From Bacterioplanoides sp. SCSIO 12839 (lineage in GTDB: Bacteria; Pseudomonadota; Gammaproteobacteria; Pseudomonadales; Oceanobacteraceae), in the NCBI RefSeq assembly GCF_024397975.1, contig NZ_CP073745.1:3560501-3624500 (forward strand): a stretch of DNA of 64,000 bases. Direction: 5' to 3'. Positions 33,276-42,680 of this stretch are shown one piece after another; within the stretch, counting starts at the first letter, position 1; each line of letters opens with the position of its first letter. The notes below the pieces were generated by a model that saw only the letters and a list, made by a program, of their open reading frames with translations, was not told the origin of the DNA and did no database searches. Made by a program: the position numbers and the translations under genes.

Positions 33276-33827
33276 ATGAATACATCTGTCTCGCGCCGCG
33301 GCTTTATGAAGCTCAGCGCCACCAGCACAGCTGCATTGTCAGTTGGCTCCAGCGTTGCCCTAATGACGGGCTGCTCTCGCCAACCAGATAACGACCTGGG
33401 CTTAACCTTTTTAACTAAAGCGGATGCCGAGTTCATCCTGGCCGTCGCACCGGTGATATTAGCGAAAAGCTTCCCGGCATCATTAAGCCGTGAAGAAGCC
33501 GACACACGCCTGGTCAAGGCCGTCGATGCTTTGATTAACACCCTGGGCGGTCACGCCAAAACTCAGCTGGAGCAGCTGTTCACCATCATGAGCTCAGCGC
33601 CGCTGCGACTCGTTGTTGGCGCCCCGGCTGGCGGCTGGAAAGAGGCCTCTGCCGAAGAGATAGAGTCTTTTCTCGACGCCTGGAAAAACAGCATGATGGG
33701 CATTAAAAACATGGGCTACGCCTCTTTGTGCAAAATCGTTGGTATGTGTTGGTACTCACAGCCAGAGACCTTCCAGATTACCGGTTATCCAGGGCCGCCG
33801 AAAAAGATCCCGGTTCCCGTTAGCTAA
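33276..33827 (+). CDS. Tat-exported small subunit associated with GMC oxidoreductase
   Basis: A 183-aa protein with a twin-arginine signal (SRRGFMK at residues 6-12, hydrophobic stretch, then a Cys in MTGCSRQ that could be a lipobox). The mature part is helical and resembles the gluconate 2-dehydrogenase subunit 3-like proteins that pair with flavin dehydrogenases. The oxidoreductase gene starts about 40 nt downstream, so the two likely form one complex and this subunit may carry the flavoprotein through the Tat system, as the flavoprotein has no signal of its own. Confidence 0.75.
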   Translation: MNTSVSRRGFMKLSATSTAALSVGSSVALMTGCSRQPDNDLGLTFLTKADAEFILAVAPVILAKSFPASLSREEADTRLVKAVDALINTLGGHAKTQLEQLFTIMSSAPLRLVVGAPAGGWKEASAEEIESFLDAWKNSMMGIKNMGYASLCKIVGMCWYSQPETFQITGYPGPPKKIPVPVS

Positions 33828-33866
33828 GCAACAACCGACAATAAAAAAGTGCAGAGAGATAAAACG

Positions 33867-35507
33867 ATGAGTGAGAGAACCCCTCCGATTCCGGTTGTTG
33901 CGGGCATTAATGACCCAATGCTGGAAGGTATTGCTGATGGTTGGAAAGTCCATGACGCAGCTGATTTAGCCGACGGCAGCCTGCTGGAAGCCGACGTGAT
34001 TATTATTGGCACCGGCGCCGGTGGCGGAACCAGCGCTGAAATTCTTGCCGAAGCAGGCTTTAACGTTTTAATGCTGGAAGAAGGCCCGTTACGCTCCACC
34101 AATGACTTCAAAATGGATGAGCGCGAAGCCTACCGCGACCTGTACCAGGAAAGTGCAGGCCGGATGAGTAAAGACGGCGCGATGTCGATCTTGCAGGGCC
34201 GCTGTGTAGGCGGCACCACCGTCATTAACTGGACATCATCCTTCCGCACTCCGGATGAAACCCTGACCTTCTGGGGTGAAAAATTCGATACCAAAGGCTT
34301 CAGCCCAGAAGAAATGGCCCCCTGGTTTGAGCGTATGGAAACCCGCTTAAACGTCAACAAATGGCCGGTTCCACCTAACGCAAATAATGCGGTATTAAGT
34401 GAAGGCGCAACCAAGCTCGGCATCGACTGGCAGGTGATTCCACGCAACGTCGCCGGTTGTTGGAACCTGGGGTACTGCGGCACCGGTTGCCCAACCAATG
34501 CTAAACAATCTATGTTGGTAACCACCATTCCGGGCGCGCTAAAACACGAGTCCGAGTTGGTGTATTCCGCCAGAGCAGAAAAATTAATTCTCGACGGCAC
34601 AAAAGTCGCGGGCGTTGAAATTACCGCACTGGGCGCTGATAAAAATCCAACCGGAACTAAGCTGGTTGCTCGCGCACCACACGTGATTATGGCCTGTGGT
34701 GGTATTAACGGCCCCGCATTATTAATGCGCTCAGATGTACCTGATCCGAATAAACGCGTGGGCAAACGTACCTTCCTGCACCCAACATCGTTCAGCTTCG
34801 CTAAGTTCGATAAAACCATCGATCCTTATTATGGCGCCCCACAGTCGATTTATTCCGACCACTTTCAATGGCAAAGTATTGATGGCCCTGTTGGTTATAA
34901 ACTGGAGGTGCCACCACTGCAGCCAGGGTTAAGTGCAGTTCTGTTATTGGGCCATGGTGCTGGCCATTTTGAAGATATGCAGGACCTTCCTAACACCCAC
35001 GCCATGATTGCTTTGTTGCGTGATGGTTTTAACGAAGAAAGCCAGGGCGGAGAAATTGAACTGGCATCCGATGGCTCCCCTGTCGTCAATTATGAGATCA
35101 ACGATTATTTATGGGACGGGTTTAAGCGCACCTTCCTGACCATGGCCGAAATCGAATTCGCTGCCGGGGCCAAAGCGGTTCGTTCATCTCATCTGGACTC
35201 TCCGTGGTACACAAGCTGGGAAGAAGCGAAGGCAGGCATCAACCAGCTGGAGTTTCGCTTAAATGCGTTTACCGCTGGTTCCGCGCATGTGATGGGTGGT
35301 TTATGTATGGGTGAAGATCTGGATACCTGCGTGGTGAACTCCGAAGGCAAATACCATTATCTGGATAACCTCTGGGTGTTTGATGGTTCGGCGTTCCCCA
35401 CCAGTATTGGTGCTAACCCACAACTGTCGGTCTATGGTTTGGCCTGTAAACAAGCAAATGGCTTGGTTGAAAAAATGAGAGCGGAAAAGGCTGCTAAGCA
35501 GGCTTAA
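33867..35507 (+). CDS. GMC-family FAD oxidoreductase
   Basis: A 546-aa flavoprotein of the glucose-methanol-choline family. The FAD-binding motif is VIIIGTGAGGGTSAEILAEAG (about residues 44-64), followed by GRCVGGTTVINW, and the C-terminal region SAHVMGGLCMG ... LWVFDGSAFPTSIGANPQLS carries the active-site His/Asn region. The substrate is probably an alcohol (long-chain alcohol, sterol or sugar). The ATG at 33867 has AGAGA upstream. Second gene of the pair with the Tat-signal subunit; terminated by a strong hairpin. Confidence 0.87.
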   Translation: MSERTPPIPVVAGINDPMLEGIADGWKVHDAADLADGSLLEADVIIIGTGAGGGTSAEILAEAGFNVLMLEEGPLRSTNDFKMDEREAYRDLYQESAGRMSKDGAMSILQGRCVGGTTVINWTSSFRTPDETLTFWGEKFDTKGFSPEEMAPWFERMETRLNVNKWPVPPNANNAVLSEGATKLGIDWQVIPRNVAGCWNLGYCGTGCPTNAKQSMLVTTIPGALKHESELVYSARAEKLILDGTKVAGVEITALGADKNPTGTKLVARAPHVIMACGGINGPALLMRSDVPDPNKRVGKRTFLHPTSFSFAKFDKTIDPYYGAPQSIYSDHFQWQSIDGPVGYKLEVPPLQPGLSAVLLLGHGAGHFEDMQDLPNTHAMIALLRDGFNEESQGGEIELASDGSPVVNYEINDYLWDGFKRTFLTMAEIEFAAGAKAVRSSHLDSPWYTSWEEAKAGINQLEFRLNAFTAGSAHVMGGLCMGEDLDTCVVNSEGKYHYLDNLWVFDGSAFPTSIGANPQLSVYGLACKQANGLVEKMRAEKAAKQA

Positions 35508-35528
35508 TCTCACTCAGACTGAACTTCG

Positions 35529-35577
35529 AAAGCCGCAGATAACCGGGAGTGACACCCGGATTGTCTGCGGCTTTTTT
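35529..35577 (+). terminator. nested intrinsic terminator after the GMC oxidoreductase
   Basis: AAGCCGCAGA pairs with TCTGCGGCTT, enclosing a second stem CCGGG/CCCGG, and ends in six T. It is about 20 nt after the stop codon. Confidence 0.9.
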
Positions 35578-35718
35578 CGTGCTTGCCCGAGTTATCTACG
35601 GGTGATACTTTGGATATTAATGGGGTGCCCCCAAAATAGTGACCTGGCGCTTTTCCCCTCTGTCACCTGCGCTCTGAACTTGTTATAACGGGGTGATATT
35701 CCATGATGAGTAACAACC

Positions 35719-36921
35719 GTGACTGCCGCCAACCGATCTAATAAAAACAACACCAACACCTCCGGTAATAACACGCCACTAAATTCCTCAGCTGCACAGG
35801 GCAGTTACACACATAACGGCTGGCCGGTTTCTCCGTTTTCCCAAAAAACGCTGGCTTACCTGAAATATAAGGGCATTCCTCATCAGGATCAGGCACCGAA
35901 CTTTTATCAGCTGATGGTTCGCATTCCGAAAAAAGTCGGGCGTGCCATTATGCCGACGGTTGTCACGCCCGAAGGTGAATGGCTGCAGGATACCGCTGAT
36001 ATTATTGATCAGTTAGAAAAGCGTTTTCCGCAGCACAGCATTGAACCCACTACGGCTAAACAACAGCTGGTTGCTCGTTTACTTGAAATGCACGCCGATG
36101 AATGGCTGGTGTTATCCGCTCTGCATTATCGCTGGACCGAACCGGCAACCCGTGACTTCATCGTGAATGCCTTTGGCCAATACGCTTTACCGATGATGCC
36201 AGGTTTTATCCGTCGTATGGCTGGTAATCGTATTCGCAAAGCCATGATGAGTTACCTGCCCAGATTTGGCATTGTCGGAAAAACCGAGCCTGGTGTTCGT
36301 CGTTACACGCAGCAGTTAATCGCACGCCTGGAAGAGCACTTTCAGCAATATAAATATTTTCTTGGCAACCGCCCCTGTGTCGGTGACTTTGCCTTCTTCG
36401 GGCAGTTGTATGCACACCTTTACCGCGATCCGGGCTCAACACATTTATTCGATCAGACACCGAACCTGGTGTTGTGGATGCAACGTTTATTAAACGCCGA
36501 TGGCAGCGAAGCAACCCCCGCTGATAGTGTGCAATACCGTTTTTTACCGGATGATGAGATTCCTGCGACCTTATTGCCAATCATTGAGATGCTTTTTGCA
36601 GAGCATTTTCCTTTCTGCATAGATGTTGTTAAACGCATCAATGAGTACGTCACACAACACCCGGAAGCTACCCGGGTTCCACGTGTTGTTGGTGACAGTC
36701 ACTTTACTATCGGCGGAATAACCGGTGAGCGTAAACAACTGAGCTTTACTCAATGGAAAGTACAACGTTGCTGCGATGTTTATCATTCTGCAAGCGACAC
36801 AGAAAAAGCGGAGTTAGGCCAGTGGTTAGCCACTGTTGGTGGTGAAGCATTACTATCGCTTAACATCGAACATCCATTAAAGCGTCAGAATTATCGGGAA
36901 GTACTGTCTAACAGGCCCTAG
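35719..36921 (+). CDS. glutathione S-transferase-like protein with C-terminal extension
   Basis: A 400-aa protein. After an Asn/Ser/Thr-rich tail (residues 1-30) comes a thioredoxin-fold GST N-domain (GWPVSPFSQKTLAYLKYKGI, with MPTVVTPEGEWLQDTADII), then a helical C-domain (residues about 110-255, CVGDFAFFGQLYAHL). The last 145 residues are an extra domain I do not recognise. Substrate unknown. The start is a GTG at 35719; the nearby ATGs are in another frame and hit a stop within 13 codons. It is the first gene after the terminator and stands alone. Confidence 0.75.
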   Translation: MTAANRSNKNNTNTSGNNTPLNSSAAQGSYTHNGWPVSPFSQKTLAYLKYKGIPHQDQAPNFYQLMVRIPKKVGRAIMPTVVTPEGEWLQDTADIIDQLEKRFPQHSIEPTTAKQQLVARLLEMHADEWLVLSALHYRWTEPATRDFIVNAFGQYALPMMPGFIRRMAGNRIRKAMMSYLPRFGIVGKTEPGVRRYTQQLIARLEEHFQQYKYFLGNRPCVGDFAFFGQLYAHLYRDPGSTHLFDQTPNLVLWMQRLLNADGSEATPADSVQYRFLPDDEIPATLLPIIEMLFAEHFPFCIDVVKRINEYVTQHPEATRVPRVVGDSHFTIGGITGERKQLSFTQWKVQRCCDVYHSASDTEKAELGQWLATVGGEALLSLNIEHPLKRQNYREVLSNRP

Positions 36922-37079
36922 TAATAAAGCACTAATGAACACCTGTGAAATGTAAAAACTGTTCAAACAATTTGAATTCGTATAGGAATACCTCTCACAT
37001 AGCTGGTAAAAACACCCATTGCTATGCAAAATACGCAATAACTCATTAGTGATCATGCGTTTATTGTAAAGGTACCTTC

Positions 37080-38051
37080 ATGGAAGGCAGTTGCACCAAT
37101 CTGGATAGCAGAATCCGCTCGATTGAAACATCAGATCCGCAGCAGCTATCAGCATTTCAAAGTGGAAAAGGCAGGCAATATACCCAGATCCGTGCTGGTG
37201 ATTTTCGTGCCTGCTATACAGAGATCAATCTGGATGGCGTGCAGCTGTTTAGTGAAAAGTTAAATGTTGGTACACGTATTCAGGGTGCTCCCGACTCCCG
37301 GTTTGTGCCGTTTGGTGCAATTATGCCCAATAATACTCAAGGTAACTTTTGTGGCTTTTCATTGCCGGAAGCTCCTTTTATACAAGCAACCGGAGGAGTA
37401 TGGGATGTCACTATTCTGAACCATCTTGATTACGTTTCTTCGGCATTCAATGCCGAATACTTCCATAGCTATTATGAAAAAATCATGGCAACAGAGGTGC
37501 CAAAAGATTGGATCATGAGCCGCTTGGTTGTGACGGATAGTGACGCATTAACGCTCTATCGCAATGGCTTAAAGCATGTCTTATATCTTGTAGCACAAAA
37601 CCCGGATTATCTGATTTATCCGGCTGTTTTAAAATACCTGAGCGACCTGCCGTTTAAATTAATATTTGATGCACTCGGGCCAACACTACATAAACAAGAA
37701 AAAATTAAGCCATTATCTAAACGTTTACGCGGTGTCCGAAAAAGCCTGGAATATATTGAGGCCAATCCCAAAAAAATGCTGACGGTACCAGAAGTCTGCG
37801 CCGTATCCGGCTTGAGTGAGCGTTCCTTGCAATACGGGTTTCAGGAATTATTGGGCATGACGCCGGTAAAATATTTGCGTTTGGTACGCCTTAACGGCAG
37901 TCATCAGGACCTGTTAGCCGCACAAGCGGACTCCAACCAGAAGGTCGTCGATATTGCATTGAAGTGGGGGTTTGTTGAGCTGGGGCGCTTTGCCCGGGAA
38001 TATCAGATGCTCTATAACGAGCTGCCCTCTCAGACATTACGTCAGGCCTGA
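37080..38051 (+). CDS. AraC-family transcriptional regulator
   Basis: A 323-aa regulator with a C-terminal AraC double helix-turn-helix (LTVPEVCAVSGLSERSLQYGFQELLGMTPVKYLR and VVDIALKWGFVELGRFAREYQ) and an N-terminal sensor domain. It is preceded by a 158-nt gap containing CACTAATGA (36930-36938) and its inverted copy TCATTAGTG (37043-37051). It is convergent with the alkylsulfatase gene. The effector is unknown. Confidence 0.86.
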   Translation: MEGSCTNLDSRIRSIETSDPQQLSAFQSGKGRQYTQIRAGDFRACYTEINLDGVQLFSEKLNVGTRIQGAPDSRFVPFGAIMPNNTQGNFCGFSLPEAPFIQATGGVWDVTILNHLDYVSSAFNAEYFHSYYEKIMATEVPKDWIMSRLVVTDSDALTLYRNGLKHVLYLVAQNPDYLIYPAVLKYLSDLPFKLIFDALGPTLHKQEKIKPLSKRLRGVRKSLEYIEANPKKMLTVPEVCAVSGLSERSLQYGFQELLGMTPVKYLRLVRLNGSHQDLLAAQADSNQKVVDIALKWGFVELGRFAREYQMLYNELPSQTLRQA

Positions 38052-38084
38052 TCATTCAGAGATAAACAATTTTATTTGCGGGAT

Positions 38085-38123
38085 AAAAAAACCGCTCAGC
38101 TAACGGGAAGGATAGCTGAGCGG
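38085..38123 (-). terminator. terminator of the alkylsulfatase gene
   Basis: CCGCTCAGCTA (38092-38102) and TAGCTGAGCGG (38113-38123) form an 11-bp perfect stem. On the minus strand it is followed by seven T. Confidence 0.88.
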
Positions 38124-38196
38124 AAAGGGATAATCCGGCGATGGTCGAAGCCGGATTATTATGGGTGCTGTTATCAATAGGATGCTGTGATAGTGA

Positions 38197-40155
38197 TTAT
38201 GGCGTTACGATATTGAACCAGAACTTGAAGTTATCCAGCATCGCCATAAAGTCTTTAAATACCTGAGCATCACCTTTCACTTTTAAACTGCCATCTTCAG
38301 CTGCTTTTTCCAGAGTCGTTTTACCCAGCTGAACATCGTCCAGTGTTTTCTTCGATAACTTCAGAGAAACATCCGCATCTTTGATCACTTCAGTGGTGTA
38401 GTTCAGTACTGAGTTTTCCATCGACAGCGTGTAAGCTTCTTTCAGGTCAGTAAACTCAATATTAATGGTGAATTTTTTGCCTTCTGCTTTTTCCGGCAGA
38501 ATACGAACTGACAGGTAATCAAACAACATTTGTGGCGGCATATTTTTGATAATATCCGGTGAGGCTGTGGTTAATTCACCCGACTGTGGTACACCGTTAC
38601 GCAGCTCGTAAGCGGCCTGCAGATAAACCGAACGCCATGGGCCAGACTCTGCCTGGTAACCCAGCTGCTCGTAAGAGTCTGCCAGCAATGCCTTACCCTT
38701 GTTTGAATCAGGGTTAGCAAATACCACATGCTTCAGTACTTCGGCAGTCCAGCGGTAGTTACCTTTTTCAAAATCTTTTTTCGCTTTTTTCAGAACAGCG
38801 CGTTCACCGCCCATGTAATCCACGTATTTTTTCGCAGCATCGGCTGGCGGCAAGTTGTTCAGATCTGACGGGTTACCGGTGTACCAACCCATGTAACGCT
38901 GATAAACCGCACGGCTGTTATGACGTAAGGTGCCGTAGTAACCACGGGTCGCCCAGTTGTTTTCCAACGACTCTGGCAGCGTGATCATTTCAGAGATTTC
39001 TTCACCCGTGTAACCCTGGTTCATTAAACGAACAGATTGGTCATGAGTGAACTTGTAGATATCACGTTGTTTCTTCAGGTAATCAACAATCGCTTCCTGT
39101 CCCCATACCGGCCAGTGGTGACTCTGGAATTTAACCACAGCGTCCTGACCCCAGGTCTCAATGGTTTCGTTCAGATATTCTGCCCACTTCAGCGGATCAC
39201 GTACTTTAGCACCGCGTAATGTCAGAATATTGTGCATCGTGTTGGTGGTATTTTCCGCCATCCATAATGCTTTTTTCTCTGGGAACCAGGTGTTCATCTC
39301 GGTGGGTGCTTCAGTACCCGGCGTGTATTGGAAAACCATTTTTACGCCGTCGATGGTGCGCTCTTCACCGGTTTTTTCGATGTAATCGGTGGGTGCAATC
39401 AGCGTTGCTTCACCAGTCGAGGTGGTTTGACCTAAACCGCCGTTAACACCACCAAATTCGTTACGCGGTAATAATGCGCCGTACATATAAATAGCACGAC
39501 GGCCCATGGCATTACCGGCAATCACGTTTTCAGATACCGCGTGCTCAGTAAATTCATGCGAAGCAATCACAGGAACTTTACCGCTCAGTACGTCTTTTTC
39601 ATCAACGATGCCACGCACACCACCAAAGTGGTCCAGATGGCTGTGGCTGTAAATAACGCCGGTTACCGGGCGCTCACCCAGCTCTTTGTTAACAAAATCC
39701 AGCGCCGCTTTGGCTGCTTCTTTAGAAATCAGTGGATCAAAGACAATCCAGCCTTTATCACCCTTCACAAAAGTAATATTGGATAAGTCATAACCACGAA
39801 CCTGATAAATGCCGTCGGTGACTTCAAACAAACCATTGATCATGTTCAGCTGGGCGTTGCGCCACAAGCTTGGGTTAACACTGTCTGGAGAGGCTTTATC
39901 TAAAGAGATATATTTTTTGTAGCTTTCCAGATCCCAGACTGGCGCACCCTCAGCATTGGTGATGGTGACAACATCTTGTGTTGCAATCAGACCTTTCTGA
40001 GCGTTTTCGAAGTCAGTCTTATCATTAAAAGGAAGCTGTTTCAGAACCTGCTTGTTGGCAGCAATGGTCGCTTTGGTTGCGGGTTTAGGCTCAACCACCG
40101 CCAGTGCATTGGCCGACAGCGAAAGTGCCATCAATGCCACTAACTGTTTCTTCAT
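38197..40155 (-). CDS. exported alkylsulfatase (SdsA-type, metallo-beta-lactamase fold)
   Basis: A 652-aa enzyme with a signal peptide (MKKQLVALMALSLSANALA). The metallo-beta-lactamase domain holds SHSHLDHFGG, the dizinc HxHxDH motif, with downstream ENTTNTMHNILTLRG and FQSHHWPVWG. Then come a dimerisation region and a C-terminal SCP2-like domain (about residues 530-652). This order is that of SdsA1, which hydrolyses SDS and other primary alkyl sulfates to the alcohol. The released fatty alcohol could be a substrate of the GMC oxidoreductase nearby, but that is inference. Monocistronic. Confidence 0.92.
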   Translation of the reverse strand: MKKQLVALMALSLSANALAVVEPKPATKATIAANKQVLKQLPFNDKTDFENAQKGLIATQDVVTITNAEGAPVWDLESYKKYISLDKASPDSVNPSLWRNAQLNMINGLFEVTDGIYQVRGYDLSNITFVKGDKGWIVFDPLISKEAAKAALDFVNKELGERPVTGVIYSHSHLDHFGGVRGIVDEKDVLSGKVPVIASHEFTEHAVSENVIAGNAMGRRAIYMYGALLPRNEFGGVNGGLGQTTSTGEATLIAPTDYIEKTGEERTIDGVKMVFQYTPGTEAPTEMNTWFPEKKALWMAENTTNTMHNILTLRGAKVRDPLKWAEYLNETIETWGQDAVVKFQSHHWPVWGQEAIVDYLKKQRDIYKFTHDQSVRLMNQGYTGEEISEMITLPESLENNWATRGYYGTLRHNSRAVYQRYMGWYTGNPSDLNNLPPADAAKKYVDYMGGERAVLKKAKKDFEKGNYRWTAEVLKHVVFANPDSNKGKALLADSYEQLGYQAESGPWRSVYLQAAYELRNGVPQSGELTTASPDIIKNMPPQMLFDYLSVRILPEKAEGKKFTINIEFTDLKEAYTLSMENSVLNYTTEVIKDADVSLKLSKKTLDDVQLGKTTLEKAAEDGSLKVKGDAQVFKDFMAMLDNFKFWFNIVTP

Positions 40156-40319
40156 GATCTTAATCCTTTACAGGGGAAGTAGGCGCACAAAATTTGTAGG
40201 TTTGAGCCTACCAAGCTGCAAAGGGATTAATATGCAATTTCCGCAAAAAACAGACAGAAGTATCAGGCAGTTGTGATGACAGTCAGATTTAACAATATTT
40301 TATCCAAAACGTTACATTA

Positions 40320-41018
40320 TTACATTTTATTTTCCAGTTCAGAAACCAATTCAGGGGCGAGCTGTAATTGCTTTGCCAGTTCCTGAAGATACGCTTTTTC
40401 CATAAAGTTCTGTTCATCAATAATAATTGCTGAAGCGAGGTACACTTCTGCTGCCTCTTCCGGGGTTGTTACCTGAGCAGCAACCTCGGCTGGGTCCAGC
40501 GGTTTACTTAATTCCTGCTCCACAAACTGATTTACTTCCGCGGAGGCTCCCATCGATTTCACGGCAGCCTGAATTCGATCTTGTTCCGCGTCATCAATAT
40601 GTCCGTCGGCTTTGGCCGCTGCAATCATGGAAGACAACAGCAACAAGCTTTCGCGCTCTTGTGAGTCGACAGGCGGAGCCAATGCCGCTTGAGGAGAATG
40701 ATTGATATCCGCTGCAGCGCCTACGGGGTCAGCCTTATCGCTTTGCCACTTCTGATAGGTTTTATAAGCCACCGCCGCTAATGCCGCCGTGCCACCCACC
40801 TGCAACGCGGTTTTACCCAGCTTACGGCCGCTTTTGGAGCCTAATAACAAACCCAAAGCACCGCCGCCCAGTGCACCTTTACCCAGAGTTGATAATGTAT
40901 CGCTACGACTCTGACCTTCGGCGGGAATATTCAGGGCTTTTTCGGCACCCTGCTTACCTTGCTGCGCCAGTTCTGAAGCAGAACCCAGAAACATATTCAC
41001 CAGACCTTTAACGTCCAT
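40320..41018 (-). CDS. YebE-like DUF533 / TerB-fold protein
   Basis: A 232-aa protein with an N-terminal helix, a glycine-rich hydrophobic hairpin (LGKGALGGGALGLLLGSKSGRKLG ... VGGTAALAAVAYKTYQKW) and a C-terminal acidic TerB-like helical domain with DGHIDDAEQDRI. This is the YebE/DUF533 layout; YebE is an inner-membrane protein of unknown role induced by envelope stress in E. coli. Start ATG 41018 with AGG 7 nt upstream; a GTG one codon earlier is equivalent. Confidence 0.8.
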   Translation of the reverse strand: MDVKGLVNMFLGSASELAQQGKQGAEKALNIPAEGQSRSDTLSTLGKGALGGGALGLLLGSKSGRKLGKTALQVGGTAALAAVAYKTYQKWQSDKADPVGAAADINHSPQAALAPPVDSQERESLLLLSSMIAAAKADGHIDDAEQDRIQAAVKSMGASAEVNQFVEQELSKPLDPAEVAAQVTTPEEAAEVYLASAIIIDEQNFMEKAYLQELAKQLQLAPELVSELENKM

Positions 41019-41158
41019 CACTCTACCTGTTTGCTTATTTTCTCAGATACCAGCATACGGGGTTGGAGTTAAGTTTGGGTCAGGCTGGGTTATTAAATGA
41101 CGGGAAAAGTGTAGATTTGTATTTTTCGCTAACAGCAATTTAACGAAGGTATCGTGAC

Positions 41159-41632
41159 TCAGCTTTCACTGGCTTCTTGCTGTAATTTTTCCCGGATATT
41201 CATCAGAATTTTACCAAACTGATTCTGACCACGGCGATCTCTGCCACAGCCCCAGAAATAATCGTAACTGTTATTTTCCACCAGAGTTTGATCACCGGTA
41301 TCTAATAACGCTGCGGCAACTTCAGGATAGGCTTTGCACTTGGTGTACATGGCGCGGGTCATTAACACCTGGCGGCGTTGTTTCCAATCTTTACGGCGTT
41401 GCCAGAAACGCCACTTGGTGAGTTTCATCGCATCTTGGGCTGTTTCAGCATTGCGGATTTTTTCCTGAAAAGCTGAGTTATCAAACTGCATCGCCTGAAA
41501 ATAGTGTTCAACCGTGGGCCAGTTCTGATCATCCAGAAAGAAACCGTGCGGCGAGGCACTGCCCAATAACTCGTTAGCGTCGTGGCGCGAGAAAAAGTGT
41601 GAGTTCAGGTTTTCTTCTGGAAACAGTCCCAT
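41159..41632 (-). CDS. NADAR-family protein (YbiA-like N-glycosidase)
   Basis: A 157-aa protein of the NADAR superfamily, with FLDDQNWPTVEHYFQAMQF, AMKLTKWRFWQRRKDW and the closing NSYDYFWGCGRDRRGQNQFGKILM, the conserved order of the family. YbiA relatives remove damaged riboflavin intermediates by hydrolysing an N-glycosidic bond, and others act on NAD- or ADP-ribose derivatives. Stand-alone gene. Confidence 0.85.
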   Translation of the reverse strand: MGLFPEENLNSHFFSRHDANELLGSASPHGFFLDDQNWPTVEHYFQAMQFDNSAFQEKIRNAETAQDAMKLTKWRFWQRRKDWKQRRQVLMTRAMYTKCKAYPEVAAALLDTGDQTLVENNSYDYFWGCGRDRRGQNQFGKILMNIREKLQQEASES

Positions 41633-41808
41633 AAGGGTTCGGTTCCTTTGGTCGATATTAATTGGCTTTAGAGAAGCATTATGTGGGATTTGAGTGGGGT
41701 TTTCATCGCTTAAAATTGATACACAATGCCTTTGAAGTCAATTGTGGTTATCTGTTTCGTTTTTTTAGTTGAGATTTGAATAGGCGCTAACTAAAAACAG
41801 TACTCTGG

Positions 41809-42228
41809 TTACTTCGATTCCAAAAGATCAAGGTATTCTCCAGGCTTGTCTCCAACTACTGCCTTAGAAAATCCACTGTAAATTACTTCTAAAAATAAGC
41901 TACGAGCCTTCAGGAAGTTACCCTCTCCATAAGCCTCAACAGCCAAAAAAAACTTATCTTTTATATATGCCTGAATAGCTGACCTTGCTTGAAGAAAGTC
42001 ATCCTTTGGCGAATATCTTGGATCATTCTTTGAGTTTAATCGATTATAGAAACCATACCACAAGGCTGGTTCTACCCACTTTTCTGTAAACTCCCTTTTC
42101 TTACTTTCATTTAGATCAAGGTAAAACTGTTCGAACCTCGCAAAATCATCCGAAAAAGCAGAGTGTCGGTGACTAGATAAGCGATTTCCTTTAGGAGAGA
42201 TAATCCAAGGGGGGTATTCTTTTTTCAA
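41809..42228 (-). CDS. unknown helical protein
   Basis: A 139-aa cytoplasmic protein without recognised family. It is charged and mostly helical (DDFARFEQFYLDLNESKKREF; FFLAVEAYGEGNFLKARSLFLEV, the latter resembling a single tetratricopeptide-like helix pair). The base composition looks more AT-rich than the flanking genes. It follows the membrane protein gene at 42251 by 22 nt, so the two are probably one transcript of foreign origin. Confidence 0.65.
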   Translation of the reverse strand: MKKEYPPWIISPKGNRLSSHRHSAFSDDFARFEQFYLDLNESKKREFTEKWVEPALWYGFYNRLNSKNDPRYSPKDDFLQARSAIQAYIKDKFFLAVEAYGEGNFLKARSLFLEVIYSGFSKAVVGDKPGEYLDLLESK

Positions 42229-42250
42229 TTAAGTACTCCATTCATTATCT

Positions 42251-42577
42251 TCAATCCGATTTACATCTAACAAGGCCTAAAACATCAAGTAGCTGCAACC
42301 AAATCATCCCAAGAAAGAAGGATTCAAATGCAGAAACAAGTATTAAAGCTTGGAATGCCTCTAATGGTAGAAATGACCAGGTCAAAAGTGAAGACATCAG
42401 GGGTGCAAGTGATAGAAGAAATAATTTCAGGCTGGACTCAAAATCGACCCAACAATACGCCATCGTCAATATAACGAAAGATATCGGAAGATAAAGTAGT
42501 ATGTTATCTGCTGCTATGACCCTGACAGTAAATCCAAGTAATATCACAAAAAAATAAGCTTTCAAAAACTGTTTCAT
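42251..42577 (-). CDS. unknown small membrane protein
   Basis: A 108-aa protein with about four hydrophobic helices and hardly any soluble part (residues 5-22, 27-45, 50-70, 74-100). No family recognised. AT-rich, and paired with the 139-aa gene 22 nt downstream. Between the housekeeping gatB terminator and the NADAR gene, so an insertion of two accessory genes is plausible. No attC-like site was seen around them. Confidence 0.62.
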   Translation of the reverse strand: MKQFLKAYFFVILLGFTVRVIAADNILLYLPISFVILTMAYCWVDFESSLKLFLLSLAPLMSSLLTWSFLPLEAFQALILVSAFESFFLGMIWLQLLDVLGLVRCKSD

Positions 42578-42622
42578 ATCCCTTCCTTAGGGTCCCATAA
42601 AACGAAGCTTGCAGCAGAACTA

Positions 42623-42658
42623 AAAACGCCCAATTAGTTCTCACTAATCGGGCGTTTT
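42623..42658. terminator. terminator of the gatCAB operon
   Basis: AAAACGCCC(A)ATTAGT and ACTAAT(C)GGGCGTTTT form a long stem with a TCTC loop and T-runs on both strands, 20 nt after the gatB stop codon. Confidence 0.88.
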
Positions 42659-42680
42659 AATTTCCACCAAAGACCGGCTA

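Noticed and set aside
41633-42623. Possible second set of attC sites around the two orphan genes
   Set aside because: No paired RYYYAAC/GTTRRRY boxes with complementary arms were found in the gaps.
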